Part shown: piece by piece, positions 26,791 to 34,324 of the stretch
How positions within the stretch are numbered: the stretch's first letter is position 1
Layout: every line of letters starts with the position of its first letter
Assembly: GCF_002236105.1 (NCBI RefSeq)
Contig: NZ_NIWU01000008.1
Coordinates: forward strand, 124,001-188,000
Direction: 5' to 3'
Length of the DNA stretch: 64,000 nucleotides
Source of the DNA: Pseudomonas umsongensis
GTDB taxonomy: Bacteria; Pseudomonadota; Gammaproteobacteria; Pseudomonadales; Pseudomonadaceae
Translations under genes and position numbers: made by a program
Notes under the pieces: model-generated
Databases searched by the model: none
Told to the model about the DNA's origin: nothing
The model's input: the letters and a program-made list of their open reading frames with translations, nothing else

Positions 26791-29208
26791 TTAAAAACCG
26801 ACACTGGCCTGCACGAAGAACGTGCGCGGCGTGCCGACGTACATGCCCGCGTTGTTGTCGCTGGAGCGGGTGAAGTACTGCTTGTCGAAGATGTTTTTCA
26901 CCCCGGCCCCCAGCTTCAGGTTCGACACCTGCGGACCGAAATCATAGCCGGCGCGCACGTTCCAGGTGACGTAGCCCGGAATGTCGCCGTACTGCCCATC
27001 CGCCGTGCCTTCAGTGATGTAGTTGTTGCTGAAGCTGCCGTCAGCATTCACCGCCACGCCGGGGGAGCGTTGCTTGGACTGGGCGAAGGCATCCAGGTTG
27101 TAGGTCCAGCGATTGATGTCGTAGCGCAGGCCAGCGGTTGCTACCTGGCGCGAGTAGAACGGCAGGTCACGCCCCTTGAAGTCCGGAATATCTCCTTCAT
27201 AGACGGCGCGGGTGTAGGTGTAGCCGGCATTGGCGGTAAGACCGGCCAGCCGTGGGTCCAGCGCCGCCATGTCGTAGTGCACCGATGCCTCGATGCCCCG
27301 GTGCGTGGTAGCGCCGAGGTTGGTCCAGCCCGCATCGTTGCTGATGTATTGCAGCTCTTTATCGAAGTCGATGTAGAACAGCGTCACTTCACCGCCCCAC
27401 ACCTCATCGTTGTAACGCGTACCGAGCTCGTAGGTCTTGGCCTTTTCCGGTTCCAGGCCATTGGCCGTTTCGTCACCTGCGCCACCCTGGCCGAGCTGAA
27501 AATACTGCAGGGAGCCGAACGAGGTTTCGTAGTTGGCGAACAGTTTCCAGGCATCAGACATGTGATACATCACGCTCAGCGCCGGCAGCGGCTCGTTACT
27601 CTCGATGCTGCGGCGTTTTTCCTGCACTGGCTTGCCCGCGGTGTCGAGCACCGGGCGATCATGCCACTCGGTCTGGATGTGTTCGAAACGCACACCTGGG
27701 GTGACAGTCCAGTTGCCGACATCGATTTTGTTGTCGACATACACCGCGTGGGCTTCAGTACCCCCGGTACGGTCCTGGTACACATGGCCGTCCGACCCCG
27801 GACGCGCGACCGGCTCGTTGTTGACCAGCGCCAGGCGGCTGGCTTCTTCGTGCATGCCTTCTTTCAGGTAGCGATAACCGACGCTGACTTCCTGGGTCGT
27901 CTGGCCGACGTCGAACACGTGGGACACACGCGGTTCGATGCCATAGGTGTAATAGGTGCGCGGAAACGAACCCAGGGTCTTCTGGTCGCGAGCGGCGATG
28001 TTGCTGCCACGAAAACTGTCGGAGTAGTAGGTCAGCACTTCGGCCTGGGTGCGGTCGTCGAGTTGACGAATCCACTTGAACGACACGTCCTTGCGGCGGC
28101 CGCTGAAGTTGTCATGGTCGCGGTCGGACTGGAACGGGTCGGCGTCATACTGGGCCTGGGTCAGGCCGCCGGGCATGTCGGCCTTGGCATCGTAATAGTG
28201 GAAGTTGAGGCTGAAGTCATCCACATCGGTCGGCGCCCAGTGCGTCTTGAGAATCACGTCGTCGATGTCATTGCCATTGTTGCTTTTGCGATAACCGTTG
28301 CCGTTGACCCCGGAATACAACAGCGCCACGCCCATGCCGTTGTCGGCGGTGCCGCCGGCGAACAGCGTATCGATGTGCTTCCAGCCACCGTGTTGGGAGG
28401 TTTCCAGGGTGCTGCCGATTTCAGCCGAGGCTTGTTCCGGGATCGCACGGGTCACGAAGTTGATCACCCCACCCACGTTCTGCGGCCCATAACGCACGGA
28501 GCCGGCGCCGCGCACCACGTCGATGCTGTCGAGGTTACCAGAGGAAATCGGCGCCATGGACAACTGCGGCTGGCCATAGGGGGCGAAGGCCGCTGGCACG
28601 CCATCGATCAACACGGTCGAGCGTGGCGACAGGCGCGAAGTCAGCCCGCGAACGCCGACGTTCAGCGAGATATCACTGCCACCGGTACCGTTGGCCTCCT
28701 GCACTTGCACACCCGGCACGCGCTTCAATACGTCGCCGACGTTCATCGCGCCTTGCTCGATCATGGCCTCGCGGCGAATCACGGTACGGGCGCCGGGGTG
28801 GTTCTGCACCACCGCGGCATCGGCATCACCGAGCCAGTCGCCCACCACCTTGATGTCGGTCATGCCTAGCTCCAGCGGGCCGTCTGCCGCAGGGGCCGGT
28901 AGCAGCGTCACCGAGCCTTCATCGATCTGGTATTGCAGGCCGCTGCCTTGCAGCAACTGGCGCAGCGCTTCTTCCGGCGCGATATTGCCATCCACTGCCG
29001 GGGCCTGTTTGCCGGCCACCAGTTCCGGACTGAAAAAAACCTGCAGCGAAGTCTGCTGGCCCAACTGGCTCAGGGCCTGCCCCAAAGGTTGCGCCGGGAT
29101 GCGGATAGCCTCTCCAGCGAATGCCTGGGGCAGCGCCAGGTTGACCGCCAGTGCAAGGGCCAGCGGCAACCAGGGGGAATTGTTGTTTTTAGCGATGGTT
29201 TTTTTCAC
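26791..29208 (-). CDS. fecA: Ferric citrate TonB-dependent outer-membrane receptor
   Basis: An 805-aa receptor that imports ferric dicitrate and signals through FecR. A signal peptide precedes an N-terminal signalling (STN) domain (about residues 32-110; IPAQPLGQALSQLGQQ), then a TonB box region, plug and 22-strand barrel ending in Phe (VQASVGF). Long stretches match E. coli FecA as I recall it, e.g. VVGDWLGDA, FAPYGQPQLS, IDVVRGAGSVRYGPQ, GGTADNGMGVALLYSG, YYDAKADMPGG and WNVRAGYDFGPQ. This supports citrate specificity over other siderophores. It lies downstream of fecI and fecR in the standard order. Citrate ABC genes (fecBCDE) are absent. Confidence 0.93.
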   Translation of the reverse strand: MKKTIAKNNNSPWLPLALALAVNLALPQAFAGEAIRIPAQPLGQALSQLGQQTSLQVFFSPELVAGKQAPAVDGNIAPEEALRQLLQGSGLQYQIDEGSVTLLPAPAADGPLELGMTDIKVVGDWLGDADAAVVQNHPGARTVIRREAMIEQGAMNVGDVLKRVPGVQVQEANGTGGSDISLNVGVRGLTSRLSPRSTVLIDGVPAAFAPYGQPQLSMAPISSGNLDSIDVVRGAGSVRYGPQNVGGVINFVTRAIPEQASAEIGSTLETSQHGGWKHIDTLFAGGTADNGMGVALLYSGVNGNGYRKSNNGNDIDDVILKTHWAPTDVDDFSLNFHYYDAKADMPGGLTQAQYDADPFQSDRDHDNFSGRRKDVSFKWIRQLDDRTQAEVLTYYSDSFRGSNIAARDQKTLGSFPRTYYTYGIEPRVSHVFDVGQTTQEVSVGYRYLKEGMHEEASRLALVNNEPVARPGSDGHVYQDRTGGTEAHAVYVDNKIDVGNWTVTPGVRFEHIQTEWHDRPVLDTAGKPVQEKRRSIESNEPLPALSVMYHMSDAWKLFANYETSFGSLQYFQLGQGGAGDETANGLEPEKAKTYELGTRYNDEVWGGEVTLFYIDFDKELQYISNDAGWTNLGATTHRGIEASVHYDMAALDPRLAGLTANAGYTYTRAVYEGDIPDFKGRDLPFYSRQVATAGLRYDINRWTYNLDAFAQSKQRSPGVAVNADGSFSNNYITEGTADGQYGDIPGYVTWNVRAGYDFGPQVSNLKLGAGVKNIFDKQYFTRSSDNNAGMYVGTPRTFFVQASVGF

Positions 29209-29306
29209 GTCGAACGTAGTCCTGAAGATCGCAAAAGTGTGCGCTTGTTAATGCAAACCAGTTGCAGTTGAACAGGAAGACGCTGAACTCGAAAAAAACC
29301 TGAATT

Positions 29307-30290
29307 TTATTTTGAAATTATTTCCTGACTGCCGTCATCGAGCGTGCGCACGGCCACCGGAAGGATGCTCGGCAAGGCCTTGAGCAACGCGTCGGTGTTG
29401 TCGGACTTGAACACGCTGGTCAGGCGCAGATTGCCGATTGCGGCATTACCGACCTTGAGCGGCTTGTCTCGGTAACGCGAGACCTGCTCGGCGACATCGG
29501 CCAGGCTGGCGTTGTTGAACACCAGTTTGCCGTTGCGCCAGGCCGTCAGTTCAGCCGGGTTGACCGGATAGGCCACAGCGACCTTGCCCCCGGCATCGAC
29601 ATGGGTACCGAGACCCGCGGTCAAGCTGATGAAATCATCGGCGGCGGTATCGCGCCCCTGCACCTTGACGGCGCCCTGCTCCACCACGACCCGGGTTTCG
29701 GCGCTGCCCCGGCGTACATCGAAGCGGGTTCCGGTGACCGTGACCTTGCCACTCCCCGCCTCAACGACAAAGGGCCGACGGCTGTCATGCTGGACGCTGA
29801 ACATCGCCTCGCCTTCGCTCAGCTCAATGGCGCGGCGATGCTTTTCGAAGCGCACCTGAATCCGGCTGCGGCTGTCCAGGTCGACCATCGAACCATCGGG
29901 CAAGGCTACCTGGCGACGCTCGCCCAGGGCTGTGGAAAACTCGGCCGTGTAAGGCGACGGTTGCTTCAACCCGTTGGACAGGCCCAAGCCAACTGCCACC
30001 GCCAACACACTGGCGACCACTGCATAGCGCAATATCGGTCGACGTTTGCTGCGTGACGGTGTTTCTTCGCACAACGCCCGCAGACGCGCCGCCGGCACCA
30101 GGTCGACGGCTGTCCACAGGCCCTGGAGCAACCTGAATTCGTCCCGGTGTTGAGGGTGTTCATTCAGCCAGCGTTCGAATTGGCGTTGCGCGTCGACATC
30201 GACGACGGACTCCTGCAAACGCACGAACCAGCGCGCCGCTTCATCGCGAACCGTTGTTTGCCCGCACGCACAATCACGAGTATCCATCAT
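29307..30290 (-). CDS. fecR: FecR-type anti-sigma factor / signal transducer
   Basis: A 327-aa single-pass membrane regulator. The cytoplasmic N-terminus carries the DUF4880-like motif RDEAARWFVRLQ that binds the sigma factor. One transmembrane helix (YAVVASVLAVAVGLGLS, near residue 90) follows. The periplasmic FecR domain (FSTALGERRQVALPDGSMVDLDS to GTRFDVRR) and the C-terminal STN-contact part complete it. The ATG at 30288-30290 has AGGAAC four bases upstream. It sits between fecI and fecA in one transcriptional direction. A GGAAAT motif at its 3' end (29320-29325) could be the -35 of a fecA promoter, but no good -10 follows. Confidence 0.92.
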   Translation of the reverse strand: MMDTRDCACGQTTVRDEAARWFVRLQESVVDVDAQRQFERWLNEHPQHRDEFRLLQGLWTAVDLVPAARLRALCEETPSRSKRRPILRYAVVASVLAVAVGLGLSNGLKQPSPYTAEFSTALGERRQVALPDGSMVDLDSRSRIQVRFEKHRRAIELSEGEAMFSVQHDSRRPFVVEAGSGKVTVTGTRFDVRRGSAETRVVVEQGAVKVQGRDTAADDFISLTAGLGTHVDAGGKVAVAYPVNPAELTAWRNGKLVFNNASLADVAEQVSRYRDKPLKVGNAAIGNLRLTSVFKSDNTDALLKALPSILPVAVRTLDDGSQEIISK

Positions 30291-30330
30291 GGAAGTTCCT
30301 GTTGAGCCGGGGATGAATAACCACACCGCA

Positions 30331-30831
30331 TCATGACTGCAACCCGTCCAGGCGGTCGCGCAGATGCCGCAGGGTGCGGATCATATACTTTTCCACCATG
30401 TTCCTGGACAGCCCCAGGCGTTCGGCGATTTCAGCCTGGGTCAAGCCCTCGATCTTCTGCCAGACAAACACCTTGCGGCAGTTGACCGGCAGCTCGGTGA
30501 GCGCCCGCTCGATGGAGTCAGCCAACTGGATCGCCTGCATGTAATGCTCCGGGTCGCCGGACGACGACATACTGAGATCAATTGCCCCTGACTCCATGGC
30601 ACTCCGTCGATCCTCACGTCGATAACCGTCCACCGCGATGTTGCGCGCAGTCTGGTGCAGATAGGCCCGGGGTTGCTGCACCGCCGCCGAATCCGACTCG
30701 AGCACGCGCAAGAAGGTATCGTGGGCCAGGTCCTCGGCCTGCTGACGGTTTCTCAGGCGACGGGTCCAGGTGCCAATCAACTCTTCGTAATGCTCGAAAA
30801 AGCCGTGTCTGCGGGGCAGCTTGGGGGTCAT
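30331..30831 (-). CDS. fecI: FecI-type ECF sigma factor
   Basis: A 166-aa iron-starvation ECF sigma factor that directs RNA polymerase to the fecA promoter when FecA-FecR signals. Region 2 is seen as RQQAEDLAHDTFLRVL with ARNIAVDGYRRE. Region 4 is LPVNCRKVFVWQKIEGLTQ and the HTH EIAERLGLSRNMVEKYMIR, a signature of the FecI subgroup. A poor but symmetric Fur-like site (30860-30878) lies upstream, fitting iron repression. The gap to fecR is 40 bp. Confidence 0.93.
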   Translation of the reverse strand: MTPKLPRRHGFFEHYEELIGTWTRRLRNRQQAEDLAHDTFLRVLESDSAAVQQPRAYLHQTARNIAVDGYRREDRRSAMESGAIDLSMSSSGDPEHYMQAIQLADSIERALTELPVNCRKVFVWQKIEGLTQAEIAERLGLSRNMVEKYMIRTLRHLRDRLDGLQS

Positions 30832-30859
30832 TGCGGTGTGCTGTGGAGACGAGGACGTG

Positions 30860-30878
30860 AATAGTAATGCTTCCTATT
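30860..30878 (-). promoter_or_regulatory. Possible Fur box upstream of fecI
   Basis: A 19-bp site with symmetric ends (AATAG...CTATT) matches about 10 of 19 positions of the classical Fur consensus by eye. It starts 29 bp before the fecI start. The match is weak; position and the known biology of fecI operons are the main support. Confidence 0.35.
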
Positions 30879-30916
30879 AACCTAAGGCAACGGTTTGCGG
30901 CTGAGCGGCGCGAAGG

Positions 30917-32308
30917 CTAACGCTTATTAGCCTTCGCGCCGCGAGTACCCGGCAGTTCCACACGCGCCACCAGCCCTGCGCCGGTGCGATTGCGCAGTGT
31001 CAGCTCCCCACCCTGCTCTCGAACGATCGCCCGCGCAGCAGACAATCCCAGCCCCACGCCACCGGTATCCCTGTTGCGTGAGGTCTCCAGACGGTAGAAG
31101 GGATCGAACACCTGTTCGAGGGCGGACTCGGGTATGCCGGGGCCATCGTCACTGACTTCGATGCAGACCATGTGCCCTTCACGCCTTAGCTCGATTGCCG
31201 GCTCATGTGCATATTTCACGGCGTTTTCCAGCAGGTTGACGATCACGCGCTTGATCCCGAGCGGGCGGCCGTCGTACACCAGGTGAGCGGGACCCGTGAA
31301 GTGGACGACGATGTCCTGGTCGCGAAAGTCATCGACGATCGTTTGCAGCAATTCCGAAAGGTCGAATGCCGTGGCGTGCTCCCCGTGGCTTTCATCACGG
31401 AAAAAACCCAGCGCCGCGTTGATCATCGTTTGCATCTCTTCGATGTCGCGCACCATTTTGCGCTGCTGTTCCAGGTCGTCCATGAATTCGCTGCGCAGAC
31501 GCATCCGGGTCAGGGGCGCGCGCAAGTCGTGGGAGATGGCCGCGAGCATCTGCGTACGCTCGCTGAGAAAGTGCCGGATCTGCGCCTGCATGGTGTTGAA
31601 GGCAATGGTGGCCTGGCGTATTTCATGGGGGCCTTCGATCTTGATCGGCGGCGCGCGCAGGTCATCGCCAAAGCGCCGTGCAGCGCTGGCAAAACGTTGC
31701 AGCGGACTGGCCAGTTGTCGCGTGGCAATCCAGGCGACCAGCAGGGTAGCCACCAGCCCCAGGGCGATGATGATCGCGATCCGTACGCTGGAGTCGAGCC
31801 CCCAGCTGCGTTCCGGCGGGGTGAACGACAGCCAGCTGCCATCGCGTAGCTCAACCAGTGCCACGTAGTGCGCCTGGGGGCTTTCGTCCGGCCAGTCGCC
31901 GGGGTTGAAGACTCGAATGTCACGGGGAACATCACCCAGCAATTGCTGCAGCGGCGAATGTTCGTGCCCCACCTGCATACCGCCCAGGGGCAGATGGAAG
32001 TCGGCCCGCCGTTCGTGCCAAACCACCTCAAGCATCGGATGGCTGGCAGCAGAGACCAACGACGAGCGCAACGGCACAGGCGCTGCCTCGATCACCCGCA
32101 CATTCGCGGCCATTTGCTCGAGCAAGCCGGTGCGCTCAATGGGCGGACGGCCCCAGGTTCCGGCGAGCTGCACGAACAAGCCGTTGAGGGCCAGGGACGC
32201 GAGCATCGCCGCGACGATTGTCAGCGCAATGCGCGACCTGAGGGTATCGCGAGGGACTATTCGCGGGACTAATCGCGGAACCATTCGAGCGACCAGGCGG
32301 CGGATCAT
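30917..32308 (-). CDS. Two-component sensor histidine kinase (EnvZ-like)
   Basis: A 463-aa inner-membrane kinase. Transmembrane helix 1 (IALTIVAAMLASLALNGLF), a periplasmic sensor of about 130 residues, and helix 2 (IAIIIALGLVATLLVAWIA) precede a HAMP linker. The dimerisation domain has the H-box AAISHDLRAPLTRMR, and the ATPase domain has N-box LLENAVKYA, G1 DDGPGIP and G2 GGVGLGLSAA. The start overlaps the response regulator stop by ATGA, so the pair is translationally coupled. The N-terminus contains an unusual run of VPR repeats encoded by 12-bp repeats. The stimulus is unknown; it lies beside the fec genes on the same strand. Confidence 0.92.
   Translation of the reverse strand: MIRRLVARMVPRLVPRIVPRDTLRSRIALTIVAAMLASLALNGLFVQLAGTWGRPPIERTGLLEQMAANVRVIEAAPVPLRSSLVSAASHPMLEVVWHERRADFHLPLGGMQVGHEHSPLQQLLGDVPRDIRVFNPGDWPDESPQAHYVALVELRDGSWLSFTPPERSWGLDSSVRIAIIIALGLVATLLVAWIATRQLASPLQRFASAARRFGDDLRAPPIKIEGPHEIRQATIAFNTMQAQIRHFLSERTQMLAAISHDLRAPLTRMRLRSEFMDDLEQQRKMVRDIEEMQTMINAALGFFRDESHGEHATAFDLSELLQTIVDDFRDQDIVVHFTGPAHLVYDGRPLGIKRVIVNLLENAVKYAHEPAIELRREGHMVCIEVSDDGPGIPESALEQVFDPFYRLETSRNRDTGGVGLGLSAARAIVREQGGELTLRNRTGAGLVARVELPGTRGAKANKR
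32252..32287 (-). repeat. Three 12-bp tandem repeats inside the kinase gene
   Basis: Plus-strand units AGGGACTATTCG, CGGGACTAATCG and CGGAACCATTCG (32252-32287) encode the repeated R-x-V-P motif near the N-terminus of the kinase (MVPRLVPRIVPR). Repeat changes would stay in frame. Confidence 0.7.
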
Positions 32309-33012
32309 GAGCGGGTCACCTTGGCGCAGAACATATACCCGCCGTTACGCACGGTGCGAATGAGATCCGGGCGCTTGCTGTCCGGCTCGATCTTGCGACG
32401 CAGTCGACTGACTTGCACATCGATGCTGCGGTCATAGGCATCGTGCCCCTGGCCACGCGCCAGGTCGATCAGCTGTTCCCGGGTGAGAATGCGCTGTGGA
32501 TGCTCGAGAAAAACCCGCAGCAAATCGAACTCGCCCGCGGACAACGGAATCATCACGCCCTCGGGCGAACGCAGTTCACGACAAGTGATGTCCAGGTGCC
32601 AATCGGCGAATGTGATGATCGGACGCGAGGGCTCGAGCCCCGGGCTTTTCTCGCCAGCGCGACGCTGCACGGCACGCAGCCTGGCAAGCAGCTCCCGAGG
32701 ATCGAATGGCTTGGTCAGGTAATCGTCGGCGCCCAGTTCCAGGCCGACAATGCGGTCGCTCAGTTCACCCATCGCGGTCAACATGACGATCGCAATATCC
32801 GTCCGCGCCCGCAGTTTCTGGCAGAGGCTCAGGCCACCTTCGCCGGGTAGCATCAGGTCAAGGATGATGATGTCCGGGCGGTTCTTTTCGATCATCGCCC
32901 ACATGGCCTCACCATGGGTGGCCAAGTCCACCTCGTAGGCATGCTGAACAAAAAACTGTTTCAGCAGGGACAGGATTTCCACATCGTCGTCGACGATCAG
33001 CAGTCTGCTCAC
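32305..33012 (-). CDS. OmpR-family response regulator
   Basis: A 235-aa DNA-binding regulator: receiver domain (VDDDVEILSLL; phospho-acceptor Asp in IIILDLMLPGEGG; switch residues in VMLTAMG; Lys in LTKPFDPREL) and a C-terminal winged helix (PLSAGEFDLLRVFLEHPQRI to RLRRKIEPDSKRPDLIRTVRNGGYMF). I place the start at GTG 33010-33012, where the receiver normally begins (VSRLLIVDDD); the longer frame adds 14 atypical residues. It is the first gene of the two-gene operon with the kinase. Confidence 0.9.
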   Translation of the reverse strand: MSRLLIVDDDVEILSLLKQFFVQHAYEVDLATHGEAMWAMIEKNRPDIIILDLMLPGEGGLSLCQKLRARTDIAIVMLTAMGELSDRIVGLELGADDYLTKPFDPRELLARLRAVQRRAGEKSPGLEPSRPIITFADWHLDITCRELRSPEGVMIPLSAGEFDLLRVFLEHPQRILTREQLIDLARGQGHDAYDRSIDVQVSRLRRKIEPDSKRPDLIRTVRNGGYMFCAKVTRS

Positions 33013-33162
33013 GTTCGGGGATCCACGGCCAAAAAAGAGCGTATCTAAAACCATTCCGGTGCCAGGGTCATATATTTCAATCCAGCAACATTTCTACTTG
33101 CATGACATCAATCGGACATACGGTCGCAACCCACTTACGGCACCCTGCGCGAATTCCAACTC

Positions 33163-33495
33163 ATGAGGTCTTCCATGCAGGGTTCGAACAGCTCCTACGC
33201 AACCGAGACAACCGACAGCGCTCACACGGTGATCCTCAACCAGCGCACCAGTGCGCCAGGGCAAGACGAGCCGATTCTATTCCAGCAATCGTGCCTGGGA
33301 CTGACCGACGATCGGACCCAGGTCGTGCTGCGCCGCTATTTCGAGCGCTACAGCCCGACCACCAGCAACTGGGTGGAATACATCCATCACGTGCCGATTG
33401 CCGAGTTTACCCAGTGGATCATGGCCAACGGCGATCTGCGTATCGAATGCTCGGAAGACCTGCCAGGCTCCACCCTCCAATCAGGAATCCCTTGA
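33163..33495 (+). CDS. Small hypothetical protein coupled to the lipoprotein gene
   Basis: A 110-aa protein from ATG 33163 (ATG 33175 is also possible). It is cytoplasmic, with no signal peptide. The core RTQVVLRRYFERYSPTTSNW and VEYIHHVPIAEFTQWIMANG looks like a compact helical domain rich in aromatic residues. Its TGA overlaps the next gene's ATG (TGATG), so the two are translationally coupled. Family not recognised. Confidence 0.55.
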   Translation: MRSSMQGSNSSYATETTDSAHTVILNQRTSAPGQDEPILFQQSCLGLTDDRTQVVLRRYFERYSPTTSNWVEYIHHVPIAEFTQWIMANGDLRIECSEDLPGSTLQSGIP

Positions 33496-34166
33496 TGAGA
33501 AAGCGCTTCTCGCTGCCGCTATTGGCCGCTGTAACCCTCGTCCTCTCGGCGTGCAGCAACAAAAAAGTCGCAACACCGGACACCTATTCAGGCTTTCTGA
33601 ACGACTACAGCGCCTTGACCGAGCACCAGTCACCTTCAGGCCAACCGGTGCTGAGCTGGGTAAACCCCAAACTTGAGCTCGACCGCTACACCCAGGTTTA
33701 TATCGAACCGAGCCAATACTACCCGCAGCCCAAACCCAGCGAGCGCCTGCCACAGACCACGCTCGGCGACACGACCTGGTACTACGATGCGGTGCTCAAG
33801 TTTGAGATGGGCAAGGTCTTGACCGTGGTCACCACCCCGGGGCCCAAGACCCTGATCGTGCGACCGTCAATCACCCGAGTGAGCGCCAGCACCCAGGGCC
33901 TGCGCTATTACGAATGGCTACCGATCACCCTGGTTGCAGCAGGCGTCAGCACCGCCACCGGGATCCGCGACCAGGACAGTGAAATTGCCACCGAGGTTGC
34001 CTTTCTCGATGGCGAGACCAGGACCCTTGTCGCCAAAGTGGTGCGCGTGGGCACGGGGATACCGCTGGAGAACGACAAGCAGGTCATCACCACGGCAAAC
34101 ATCAAGGGCGTGCTCGACGGCTGGGCCAGCGACCTGCGCAAGTCGTACCTGGCGATGCATAAATAG
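33495..34166 (+). CDS. DUF3313-type lipoprotein
   Basis: A 223-aa outer- or inner-membrane lipoprotein. The start at 33495 gives a lipoprotein signal (MRKRFSLPLLAAVTLVLSAC) with lipobox LSAC and Cys20. The following Ser-Asn does not direct inner-membrane retention, so outer-membrane sorting is likely. The mature part begins with SGFLNDYSALTE and LSWVNPKLELDRYTQVYIEP, typical of the DUF3313 family. No function is established. A longer in-frame ORF starting at 33102 is an artefact that overlaps the coupled gene in another frame. Confidence 0.8.
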   Translation: MRKRFSLPLLAAVTLVLSACSNKKVATPDTYSGFLNDYSALTEHQSPSGQPVLSWVNPKLELDRYTQVYIEPSQYYPQPKPSERLPQTTLGDTTWYYDAVLKFEMGKVLTVVTTPGPKTLIVRPSITRVSASTQGLRYYEWLPITLVAAGVSTATGIRDQDSEIATEVAFLDGETRTLVAKVVRVGTGIPLENDKQVITTANIKGVLDGWASDLRKSYLAMHK

Positions 34167-34324
34167 AAGGCTGCTTGCCAATCGGGATCCAATGGGGATC
34201 CAATGGGGAAAATTGATTCAGGCAGGCAGTCAAAGCAATCTGGCAGGAATCCAAATGCAGGTTTCGACTGGCTGTTGCAAAGTGCAAGCATGCCAGTCAC
34301 CGGCTTTTCCCCAGGAATGCACCC

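Noticed and set aside
33102..33494. In-frame N-terminal extension of the DUF3313 lipoprotein
   Set aside because: The lipoprotein signal starts at 33495 and the extension overlaps the coupled small gene in another frame.
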